This document shows positions 47,935 to 55,776 of a stretch of DNA of 57,065 bases, piece after piece; within the stretch, counting starts at the first letter, position 1; every line of letters begins with the position of its first letter. Under the pieces are notes generated by a model, which did not search any database, was not told the DNA's origin, and saw only the letters and a list, made by a program, of their open reading frames with translations. Position numbers and translations under genes: made by a program. The stretch is from a virus. Where the stretch lies: positions 1 to 57,065 of the IMG/VR virus record IMGVR_UViG_3300018416_002064; one strand, given 5' to 3'.

Positions 47935-49715
47935 TAAGAATGAAACTCCGTGTCATCAAAATTTGGGCTCCATGTTAGTTTTAAATATGTTTCTCTATTG
48001 TGTTCTAATATGGGCATCATTTGTTCGTACATATCATGTAGTTCTGACAGAGGTTTATCTAAAATTGATTTAATCAACTCTAATATTTTTCTTAAACGTT
48101 CGCCGTGATCTTCAGTTTCATCATAACTTTCGTCCCAAAACTGATCAAACGTTTGATAACCAGACTCTTTAATATACTTTAATGTATGCGGTGGTGCTAA
48201 TAATATAAACGGCTTCATGTATTGTATTGGTTGCAATACTTTTTCACTATAGTTCGCACAAGACTGTGCAAATCTAGTTTCTGTTACAATATCTACAAAC
48301 ACATTTCTATAAAAGTTTGCTAACATTGTTTCTTTTGTATTGTATAATGATGGTGTTTGTCCGTCTTTGTATTCTGCAACTTTAGGCCAAATTGCTTCTT
48401 GCGAATCGATTCCTATATCACTTGGTTTGTCTACAGTATAGGGTGCATTCTCTTTACATACTAAATTATTATCTGTTAACTGTTGATAAACTTCAGGTGA
48501 TGTTGTCATCCATTGATCGATATCAAAATATAAATTGTCTTTTACAACATCTAATGAATCACTAAAGTACCAACTTAAATAACCATTTTCTCCTGCTAAA
48601 AAGTTTGCTAAGATTTGACGATGTTTTGTAAATCTCCAGTTCAATGATATAAAATGTTTATTGAACTTGTGCTTGTGAAAGTCTTCTTTAATCAATGCGT
48701 GTAGTCCTACAATAGGACGTTGTGACATAAGATATAGGTCTTCACATTCTAAGTTTAGTGCGTTAGCATAATGTGGATAAGATTCTTTGATTCTATATTC
48801 ACCAGTCTTAACTGTAATCATCATAGGCTTTATACCATTGCGATGTTGATAACGTTGAATAGAATCTAATTCTTTAGAACGCATTCTACTCTTATCTTCA
48901 GGAAAAGAAAACTCACTATAAAATCCCTGTGTAAATTCTTCTCCTTCATAATACGAACACATAGGTTCAAATAACCATATAGTCAATCCCCATCTATTAA
49001 TTTCATCTACACCATGTTGATCATGTTCAATCTCATCAAGTTCTTTAATATAACCATTGTGCATGTATATCATGTGAAATTGTTGTTGATCGTTTTGCGG
49101 GTTGATTAAAGGCAAGATTGATGTCTGTACAAACGGATGCGACAGTTCTGGCTTTGCATGTTTGTTAGGTACATTAATAGGAAACAAATGTTCTAGTTGT
49201 CCAACGTAAGATTCTTTACCTACTAATTGTAACATATACATTTTCTTTTTGCCTACGTTTGCATATGATACTTTTGTATCAGCCCAAAACTTAAACCAGT
49301 CTCCCTTCTTCCAATTAGTGTGTGGTATGCCACCAATTTCTAATAGATGTCCTGGTTGCCAGTCTTCTAACATTAAGTAACCGATCATTACGTCATCAGG
49401 ATCTGCTTTGTTTTCTATGCAATAATCAGTGATTGTAGGGACATGCGGGGGAATAACATCATACTGACTTAAACGAACAAATTTAAGACCTTGATCAAAC
49501 AGTCCAAATACTTTTTCTATATCATTTGCCCACGTAGGTATAGTCGGTTCAGTGTATTCTTCTACTGTAAAATTAATTGCAGTATTTGTTAAATAACCTT
49601 CTTTGTGATACAATGATACTCTTTCGGTTGATAATGTAGGACGAGTATAAGGCAAAAGCCTATGTTCTTTTTGCCAAGTAACTCCAAAATGACCTCTTTC
49701 AGTTTCAGTGTTAAT
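47934..49715 (-). CDS. Degenerate oxygenase fused to a glycosyltransferase-like domain
   Basis: About 593 aa. The N-terminal 200 residues match the oxygenase at 53713: LEDWQPGHLLEIGGIPHTNW and WKKGDWFKFWADTKVSYANV parallel LHDQKKGHQLWIEDEV and GSYFGWEQNTEHMAANLG there. The Fe ligands HxD and H are replaced (HVP; Ser/Tyr). The C-terminal 380 residues are a paralogue of the glycosyltransferase-like protein at 23848, sharing NYSEKVxQP, PFILxAPPxTLKY and FWDESYD. An ATG at 49802 would overlap the aminotransferase gene by 92 bp with no ribosome site; an ATT at 49715 has AAAGGGG 6 nt upstream and starts where the domain begins. I prefer the latter. Confidence 0.55.
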   Translation of the reverse strand: MNTETERGHFGVTWQKEHRLLPYTRPTLSTERVSLYHKEGYLTNTAINFTVEEYTEPTIPTWANDIEKVFGLFDQGLKFVRLSQYDVIPPHVPTITDYCIENKADPDDVMIGYLMLEDWQPGHLLEIGGIPHTNWKKGDWFKFWADTKVSYANVGKKKMYMLQLVGKESYVGQLEHLFPINVPNKHAKPELSHPFVQTSILPLINPQNDQQQFHMIYMHNGYIKELDEIEHDQHGVDEINRWGLTIWLFEPMCSYYEGEEFTQGFYSEFSFPEDKSRMRSKELDSIQRYQHRNGIKPMMITVKTGEYRIKESYPHYANALNLECEDLYLMSQRPIVGLHALIKEDFHKHKFNKHFISLNWRFTKHRQILANFLAGENGYLSWYFSDSLDVVKDNLYFDIDQWMTTSPEVYQQLTDNNLVCKENAPYTVDKPSDIGIDSQEAIWPKVAEYKDGQTPSLYNTKETMLANFYRNVFVDIVTETRFAQSCANYSEKVLQPIQYMKPFILLAPPHTLKYIKESGYQTFDQFWDESYDETEDHGERLRKILELIKSILDKPLSELHDMYEQMMPILEHNRETYLKLTWSPNFDDTEFHS

Positions 49716-50337
49716 GTTGTACCCCTTTGTTAAAAATTTCGTATGTTGATAAATTAGGATAGTCTTTATATGACCATAGTTTAGGTACACGTGCAATTGC
49801 ATCGTCTAATTTATCTAAGCCTAACTGTGCTGTTTCAAATGTCATATGATAATGATATCCAAATCTTTTGATTTCTTGGTCTGCCCATGCGGCTTCTAAT
49901 TCTGGCCTACCGTCATACCTTATCTGTCTTAAAATTTCTGCATCTTCTGCATTGTCTAAAAGTATCATACCGCCTTTACCAACACTCAAATGCTTTTTAA
50001 GTTGAAAACTTACACACATAATAGTTGATGGTATGTATGAGTTTTGTCTCCACATTGTTGCGGCATCAAATACATTAGTGTTGCCTATTTGATATAACTC
50101 TTGCCATTTTTCTGAAGTAAAATACCAATCATAACCTAACTTTTCAAACGTCATGGGTATAGACAAATATGTCCAATTAGGACAAGTAACTTGATATTTT
50201 ATTCCACGATCACCTTCATCTATCAATCTTAATGCTAACTCAATACCATGTGTGCAACAATCAACTGCGACTGCATAGGGTGCACCGAAATAATTTGATA
50301 CTCTTTCTTCTAATTGTAATATTGGATTCATCTTCAT
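49711..50337 (-). CDS. Short DegT-family aminotransferase-like protein
   Basis: 208 aa, little more than half the family's usual 370. The large PLP domain is recognisable (LEERVSNYFGAPYAVAVDCC; then CVSFQLKKHLSVGKGGMILL with the PLP lysine), but the small C-terminal domain is missing; the protein ends soon after a final helix. The frame closes cleanly and no DegT sequence follows in another frame, so it is a compact form rather than a fresh frameshift. ATGA overlap with the B12 radical SAM gene. Confidence 0.7.
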   Translation of the reverse strand: MKMNPILQLEERVSNYFGAPYAVAVDCCTHGIELALRLIDEGDRGIKYQVTCPNWTYLSIPMTFEKLGYDWYFTSEKWQELYQIGNTNVFDAATMWRQNSYIPSTIMCVSFQLKKHLSVGKGGMILLDNAEDAEILRQIRYDGRPELEAAWADQEIKRFGYHYHMTFETAQLGLDKLDDAIARVPKLWSYKDYPNLSTYEIFNKGVQH

Positions 50338-52685
50338 GGTAATAATTTAGGGTCAAGTTTTGGTCTGCCTTGTTGTGGTTTCTTTTTAAGAATAGAATCT
50401 AGTGTTATTGCTTGTTCCATTTCTGCTTTTTGCGGCAAGTCCAAATCTTTAGATGAATCTCGTCTTTCTGCTTTTTCTGCTAGTGTGACTTTATATTGAT
50501 CTAAGTCTTCCCAGTCTCCTGTTCCTTGCCAATCTAATTCAAATGAAAAGTCGATACTTGCATTTAATTCTTCTTCTTCACGTAGCAAGTCAGTAAAGTC
50601 TTGTCCTGACCTACCTTCATTTACGTCCCATTCTGCTTTTGCTAATTTTCTTGCACGTTTAGCAGTGTTGGCTTGTATACGTGAATAGTCTTGTGCATAG
50701 AACGGACCCTTTCTGCCTTCTGGGGGCGGTTCTCTGTCATCATAAGGATTATCAATTTGATCAAATTTCATTTTAAAATCTGCTGTCCATTGACCTGCAT
50801 GATCAATTTTAAAATTGTATTCAGCATTAAACATACCCGGTCCATACTGAGTGCCGAACTCTTTTAAATCTATTTCTGGATTAAATCTAATGTTTGCTGT
50901 GTATCCGCCTCTTGCTCTCCAAAGATTTCTTAAGAAAGGCCAAATCTCATTAACAAGATGATTAGCAAAAACATTGTTGTTGCCGTTCTTATCTCTTATA
51001 TCTTCTTTAATAATGTGATAATCAAAGTCTTCTTCATATTCTAATGATCCTTGAAATTCTTCATCATCTAATATTATATGGTAATGTTCTTTCTTTAACG
51101 CATCTCTAATAGGGTATGTAATAGGAACTTCTGTACAGTTTTGAAAAAAGTCTAACCACATATGAATAAGTTTAACTCTCATCATTACATGTGTGCCGCC
51201 CATCTTAAAGTCATTTGATATCCAATGACCTTGATACTTATGCCACGACACATTGTATGCATGTGGATTTTGTCCTACGATTGTTTCAGGGCCTAAGCCG
51301 TAGCCAACACCCAATCCCATGTTGTTAATGTTATTGTTTCTGTTACGCCACATGAATGTCATAGTGTCTGAATAGTCTTGGTAGTCTTCTGTAGGGAATG
51401 CTACGATCCAGTTTGTTGCTCCCCATATACCTACTTTCTTACAGTCAATAAAGTTTTGTTCCATTGCCTCGACAGTTACACCTTTATGCATATCATCTAA
51501 TACTTTTTGTGAGCCTGACTCACAACCAAAGTTAAACATGATACAACCGCCGTCTGCTAAGTCTTGTAGATATTCTAAGTCCATACGTTTATCACAACGA
51601 GCATAACCAGTCCATTTGACTTTTAATTCTTTTGCTTTACATGCAAGTGCAAAGGCACGCAATTCTTTAATGTTACCATTGATTAACGAGTCAATAAACC
51701 AAATAACATCTGTACCTTTATTATAATATAACCATTCGATTTCGTCAATCAAATCTACTGCTTGTCTTTGACGATATCTCCAAAAGTGTGTCTCCTCACA
51801 GAACGTACACTTTGCAGTACAGCCTCGACTAAACTCTGAGTTGACGCCGTTAGGTACATCATACAAACTAAAATCAATTGATTCATAGTCTGGCATAGGC
51901 AAGTTATTAATATTAATTCTTTCACTTTCTGCTTGATCTAATATCTTAGGTCCGTCATGTTCGATGCCTTCTTCGATTTCTTCTAACATGACTAAAAGAT
52001 TCTTTTCACCTTCACCAATGACAACGTAGTCATAATAATCTTCGATAGCAAACCAACTTTTATGTACGTTTGGTCCACCTACTGAAATTTTAATACTTGG
52101 ATCACGTTTCTTAATTTCTTGCATCATATACTTACTAGGTTCTTCTGAAATATAATACAACGAAAAGCCTACAACATTAGGTTTCATTTCTAATATTCTT
52201 TCTATCTGTTCATCAAGCAACGGTTTAAGTATAGGATGAATGTCAGTAGTGTAAGTAGGAGGCAGCCAATGCCAAGATGACGATGGATCCCAAAGTCTGA
52301 ACGGAAGTTTCTCGTTTGGCTGCCAATCTTTTCTATATTCCTGATACGCCATTGCGTTCAAGTCTATAATAGTTGTTTCATATCCTGCGGCTTTTGCAAT
52401 ACCTGATAGTCTTGCTAACGAAAAAGGTGGCATATATGGTGACCATTCAGGACACAATACTAATACCATAGTAGTTTCACGTGTTTTGTAGTCTACATAA
52501 ACTGGAGTTAAATTCTTTTGTTGTACTGGCTTAGCATATTCAGAAATAGCCATCATCATGTCATGGTGTCTTGCATCTCCCACATCTGACGGCGGTTTGG
52601 GCTTTGGTTCATTTTTTCTTGCTAATGATTGTAGTGTAAAATCCATACGTTGCTTGTTTACTCCCGTTACATGTATATTTAACAA
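50334..52685 (-). CDS. Cobalamin-binding radical SAM protein
   Basis: 783 aa. An N-terminal B12-binding-type fold (MVLVLCPEWSPYMPPFSLAR, then VGFSLYYISEEPSKYMMQEI and VVIGEGE) is followed by a radical SAM domain with FSRGCTAKCTFCEETHFW (CX3CX2C). Such enzymes carry out methylations and rearrangements in sugar, lipid and natural-product pathways. A long C-terminal extension of about 250 charged residues is unassigned and ends KKKPQQGRPKLDPKLLP. The open frame begins at TTG 52685; an ATG at 52646 (MDFTLQSLARK) is an alternative. Confidence 0.85.
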   Translation of the reverse strand: MLNIHVTGVNKQRMDFTLQSLARKNEPKPKPPSDVGDARHHDMMMAISEYAKPVQQKNLTPVYVDYKTRETTMVLVLCPEWSPYMPPFSLARLSGIAKAAGYETTIIDLNAMAYQEYRKDWQPNEKLPFRLWDPSSSWHWLPPTYTTDIHPILKPLLDEQIERILEMKPNVVGFSLYYISEEPSKYMMQEIKKRDPSIKISVGGPNVHKSWFAIEDYYDYVVIGEGEKNLLVMLEEIEEGIEHDGPKILDQAESERININNLPMPDYESIDFSLYDVPNGVNSEFSRGCTAKCTFCEETHFWRYRQRQAVDLIDEIEWLYYNKGTDVIWFIDSLINGNIKELRAFALACKAKELKVKWTGYARCDKRMDLEYLQDLADGGCIMFNFGCESGSQKVLDDMHKGVTVEAMEQNFIDCKKVGIWGATNWIVAFPTEDYQDYSDTMTFMWRNRNNNINNMGLGVGYGLGPETIVGQNPHAYNVSWHKYQGHWISNDFKMGGTHVMMRVKLIHMWLDFFQNCTEVPITYPIRDALKKEHYHIILDDEEFQGSLEYEEDFDYHIIKEDIRDKNGNNNVFANHLVNEIWPFLRNLWRARGGYTANIRFNPEIDLKEFGTQYGPGMFNAEYNFKIDHAGQWTADFKMKFDQIDNPYDDREPPPEGRKGPFYAQDYSRIQANTAKRARKLAKAEWDVNEGRSGQDFTDLLREEEELNASIDFSFELDWQGTGDWEDLDQYKVTLAEKAERRDSSKDLDLPQKAEMEQAITLDSILKKKPQQGRPKLDPKLLP

Positions 52686-52726
52686 AATTTCACACCTGCA
52701 ATATTTTTACGACTACCCTTTTCTAC

Positions 52727-52734
52727 ACTAAATA
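52727..52734 (+). promoter_or_regulatory. Late-promoter-like octamer for the amidinotransferase gene
   Basis: ACTAAATA on the plus strand, 23 nt upstream of the ATG at 52758, with an AGGAG ribosome site in the leader. Confidence 0.55.
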
Positions 52735-52757
52735 TTAACATAGGAGTAGTTAAACTT

Positions 52758-53720
52758 ATGTACAGCAAAAATGAATGGGGTAAATTAAAGAAGGTAGTCG
52801 TTGGTATTGCAGATAATGCACGTATACCAGAAGTTGACACCAGCCTTCGACACATCAATTATGCTGACGTTAAAGATGAACTAGACATTCCTACAGGGAA
52901 GTACCCCCAAATAGTCGTTGATGAAGCAAATGAAGATTTAGAAACATTTGCTGACTTTTTGAGAAACGAAGGCGCGGAAGTAGTTAGGCCCGACATCACG
53001 GAGTGTAATTACTACAACTATTGTCCGCGGGATTCCGTTATTGTTTATAAAGATAAGGCTATTGCTACTCCTATGCCTCTGAGAGCCAGACGTAACGAGT
53101 ACCAAGCATATGAACGTCATTTAGAAAACGTACATCCATATGATATTATACGCAGTGATGATCTTTACAACACAGAATGCTTGGGCGACCCAGACGTATT
53201 AGCATTAACAGAGGCAGAACCGGCATTTGATGCCGCTAATGTGTTACGTGCTAATGATGATTTATTATACTTAGTTTCTAACTCCGGTAACAAATCTGGT
53301 GCAAGTTTACTACAAAGCATCGTTGATGGCAAAGTACATACAGTAGAGGGTATCTACAGTTATATGCACTTAGACTCGACTGTGTGCTTTCTCAGAGACG
53401 GTTTGATGCTACTTAACCCTAGTAGAGTCAAAGACGTTAATCAATTACCAGAACCATTTAGACATTGGGATTACATAATGTGTCCAGATCCTGTACCAAT
53501 TGGACACTATGAAAATTATCGTAATTCATCAAACTGGGTAAGTATGAACTTGTTCTCAGTTAATTCAAATTTAGTTGCACTAGAAGAAAGACAAGAACCT
53601 CTTAGAAAAGAACTAGAAAAACACGGCATTGAGTGTGCTATGTTACCTATGAGACATGCAATTACATTGGGTGGATGCTTTCATTGTGTAACTAACGACT
53701 TAATACGTGAAGATGATTAA
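52758..53720 (+). CDS. Amidinotransferase (glycine/inosamine-phosphate type)
   Basis: 320 aa, pentein fold. Motifs match arginine:glycine and scyllo-inosamine-phosphate amidinotransferases: CPRDSVIV, PAFDAANVL (catalytic Asp), YMHLDST (catalytic His) and LGGCFHCVTNDL at the C-terminus with the nucleophile Cys (C310; compare GGGFHCWT in the animal enzyme). The enzyme moves the amidino group of arginine onto an amine. All catalytic residues are present, so it is probably active. It overlaps the oxygenase gene by 8 bp under a late-type promoter. Confidence 0.88.
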   Translation: MYSKNEWGKLKKVVVGIADNARIPEVDTSLRHINYADVKDELDIPTGKYPQIVVDEANEDLETFADFLRNEGAEVVRPDITECNYYNYCPRDSVIVYKDKAIATPMPLRARRNEYQAYERHLENVHPYDIIRSDDLYNTECLGDPDVLALTEAEPAFDAANVLRANDDLLYLVSNSGNKSGASLLQSIVDGKVHTVEGIYSYMHLDSTVCFLRDGLMLLNPSRVKDVNQLPEPFRHWDYIMCPDPVPIGHYENYRNSSNWVSMNLFSVNSNLVALEERQEPLRKELEKHGIECAMLPMRHAITLGGCFHCVTNDLIREDD

Positions 53721-54297
53721 AGGCAAAGTAGAAGTTATATGGACTGAAGAAGATTATATGAATCTTCCTTGGTTTACAAACGATGTGCATGAAGAAAAGT
53801 TTAATGCAACTGTAGAAACTAAAGGGTATGATGTAGGTGTTTCTATGTGCTTTGAAGATTTGCCTGAAGTCTTTCATAAAGTAGTAGAACAATTTGATTT
53901 CTTAGACAAAATTGTCATTGCAATTAACAAACTAGAAGTAGGTAAAATCTTACCATTTCATACTGACAGATTCATGTCATACAAACAACGAAACAATATC
54001 AGTGATAATCAACCAATTGAACGTGTGATTGTGTTCTTACATGATCAAAAGAAAGGCCATCAATTGTGGATAGAAGATGAAGTGTGTACGGGGCCTGCAG
54101 GATCATATTTTGGATGGGAACAAAACACTGAACATATGGCCGCTAATTTAGGCGATGAAGATAGATATATTATGCAGGTTACAGGTATTACTAAAAATCG
54201 TGTAAAAGAACCACAGCATCCTTCTGAGGGAGAAGCCTCTTTAAATTCTTATGGCGATGTTGTTATCTATCGTAATGGTACTTGGGTACGCCCTTAG
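53713..54297 (+). CDS. 2OG-Fe(II) oxygenase-like protein
   Basis: 194 aa from ATG at 53713 (a GTG 6 nt earlier is possible). ILPFHTDRFMSYK supplies the H-x-D Fe(II) pair, GSYFGWEQNTEHMAANLG the distal His, and DRYIMQVTG the closing strand. The pattern fits the cupin-like Fe(II)/2-oxoglutarate hydroxylases common in marine phages. Its fold is shared with the N-terminus of the protein at 47934, where the ligands are lost. Paired with the amidinotransferase, it may hydroxylate the same metabolite. Confidence 0.75.
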   Translation: MIKGKVEVIWTEEDYMNLPWFTNDVHEEKFNATVETKGYDVGVSMCFEDLPEVFHKVVEQFDFLDKIVIAINKLEVGKILPFHTDRFMSYKQRNNISDNQPIERVIVFLHDQKKGHQLWIEDEVCTGPAGSYFGWEQNTEHMAANLGDEDRYIMQVTGITKNRVKEPQHPSEGEASLNSYGDVVIYRNGTWVRP

Positions 54298-54494
54298 GCT
54301 TGTTTATCTAACATTCCCAATTCTTTTTGTAGTTTTTCTATTTCTCGTTTAAGATGCAATTTATCGAATTTTTCTTTTTGAATGATGGAATCATCAACTC
54401 GGTTTTTGTAATCGTCTGAAACTTTTTTGTCTAATGCTCTGTGTCTGTCCATTAATACTGCTAATCGATTACGTAGTGATTCTTTTGAACTCAT
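54294..54494 (-). CDS. DUF465/YdcH-like small coiled-coil protein
   Basis: 66 aa. LRNRLAVLMDRHRALDKKVS followed by LHLKREIEKLQKELGML matches the YdcH (DUF465) pattern of a helical hairpin with His-Arg-x-Leu-Asp and a C-terminal Leu-Lys-x-Glu-Ile. Function unknown in bacteria. AAGGAGG ribosome site; an AT-rich upstream gap (54495-54548) has a weak TATACT -10-like box. Confidence 0.7.
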   Translation of the reverse strand: MSSKESLRNRLAVLMDRHRALDKKVSDDYKNRVDDSIIQKEKFDKLHLKREIEKLQKELGMLDKQA

Positions 54495-54548
54495 CGTTGG
54501 GGTTCCTCCTTAATTTTTGAATAATTAGTATACAATAATACTTAGCAA

Positions 54549-55421
54549 TTAAGGTCTGCGTAAAATAGTTTTCTTTTTTGCAATGTCATCAACAATGCAT
54601 CGTCCTAGTTGTTCGTGTCCCATTGGCGATGGGTGATTATCGTAGGGCTCGCCGCCTATACGTTCATAGTTATATCGATGACATCTAGTTTCAAGACCTA
54701 ATGGATCATCTTCTAACATTGGAAAACGATCATATATGTAGTCTTGTATTTCTTGTGGCATTGCGGCAACATATTGATTAAAGTACCAGTAATAACACTC
54801 AATTCCTTTACTAGTCAAAAAATCATACAAGAATCCCATATGAAATAACCAAGTATACATTCCTTCTTGGTCAGTGTAAGTTCTATATCTGCTTTGCCCT
54901 TGTTTGATGACATCAGGATCATTATGATTTTCAGCAAATGATATAAGACCATGTGGATTTACCTTAGCCCATCGATCTAAATTATGTAAAACATCATAAT
55001 TATTATTGTTTATTTTTTGCTCATGCCAAATATCTTCTTTCTGCATAGGTGACACTTGATATCTTTTTTGAAAGTCATCTTGTTCTTCTTTTTTAGGAAC
55101 ATAATATTCATATCTGTCTTCACATGACCATTGAATGATAACTGTAGTATTTTTTAAAGTTTCTTCGTCTTGTTCATTGACCCAATCAAATGTAGTTCTA
55201 CATATACGTTGATTGCTTCCGCAACCTTCAGCAAGATTTACACATCTATCAAAGTTCATTAGTTTTTTTACGTGAGCAGGCCAAACAATGTTAGCATGTA
55301 GATAGTCTAGGTGTTCTTTAGTGCCCGGTTCATGAGGAAGATTAAATTGATTTTCTTTGCTAGGTCGATCTAATCCGCCACCATATGTCCAACTACAACC
55401 GTTAACGAATAGAGTTTTCAT
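54549..55421 (-). CDS. SGNH-like hydrolase, copy 3
   Basis: 290 aa. FVNGCSWTYGGGLDRP (block I Ser), EGCGSNQRICRTTF (Gly-Asn block) and NHPSPMGHEQLGRCIVDDI (catalytic Asp/His region) complete an SGNH-type set, the clearest of the three copies. It overlaps the upstream gene by 20 bp. Substrate unknown. Confidence 0.68.
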   Translation of the reverse strand: MKTLFVNGCSWTYGGGLDRPSKENQFNLPHEPGTKEHLDYLHANIVWPAHVKKLMNFDRCVNLAEGCGSNQRICRTTFDWVNEQDEETLKNTTVIIQWSCEDRYEYYVPKKEEQDDFQKRYQVSPMQKEDIWHEQKINNNNYDVLHNLDRWAKVNPHGLISFAENHNDPDVIKQGQSRYRTYTDQEGMYTWLFHMGFLYDFLTSKGIECYYWYFNQYVAAMPQEIQDYIYDRFPMLEDDPLGLETRCHRYNYERIGGEPYDNHPSPMGHEQLGRCIVDDIAKKKTILRRP

Positions 55422-55776
55422 ATAATGCCTGTGCTTCTGGTTTTAATTGTATATCGAACATGTCTTCAAAATATGATTGAGCATATAAAAATCCACCTTT
55501 GTCATAAAAATCAGTATTAAATTCAAATATAACTAACGGATTGTAATCAGGCTTGTCTATAGTGTGTGCTAAAATAAAAACACTGTCTTCTCGTAAATCT
55601 TCAGGAATAGAATCAAAATCATCACTACGAACAACAAGAGTTTTATTCGCAGATTCAACTATGTCTCTGTTTAATTCTAAGACAGTTTGATGTTCGTTCA
55701 TTACTTCATCATCATATTCTAGCATGTTTGCTATTTCAGATGAAAGTCCTATTAGATATATTCTTTTTGTAATCAT
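55402..55776 (-). CDS. Hypothetical protein, 124 aa
   Basis: Alpha/beta pattern starting MITKRIYLIGLSSEIANMLE; acidic, no cysteines. ATGA overlap with the radical SAM gene upstream and 20-bp overlap with the SGNH gene downstream. Function unknown. Confidence 0.6.
   Translation of the reverse strand: MITKRIYLIGLSSEIANMLEYDDEVMNEHQTVLELNRDIVESANKTLVVRSDDFDSIPEDLREDSVFILAHTIDKPDYNPLVIFEFNTDFYDKGGFLYAQSYFEDMFDIQLKPEAQALYENSIR

Noticed and set aside
49711-49802. Frameshift joining the short DegT protein to the downstream protein
   Set aside because: The downstream frame does not continue the DegT fold; it starts an oxygenase-like domain.
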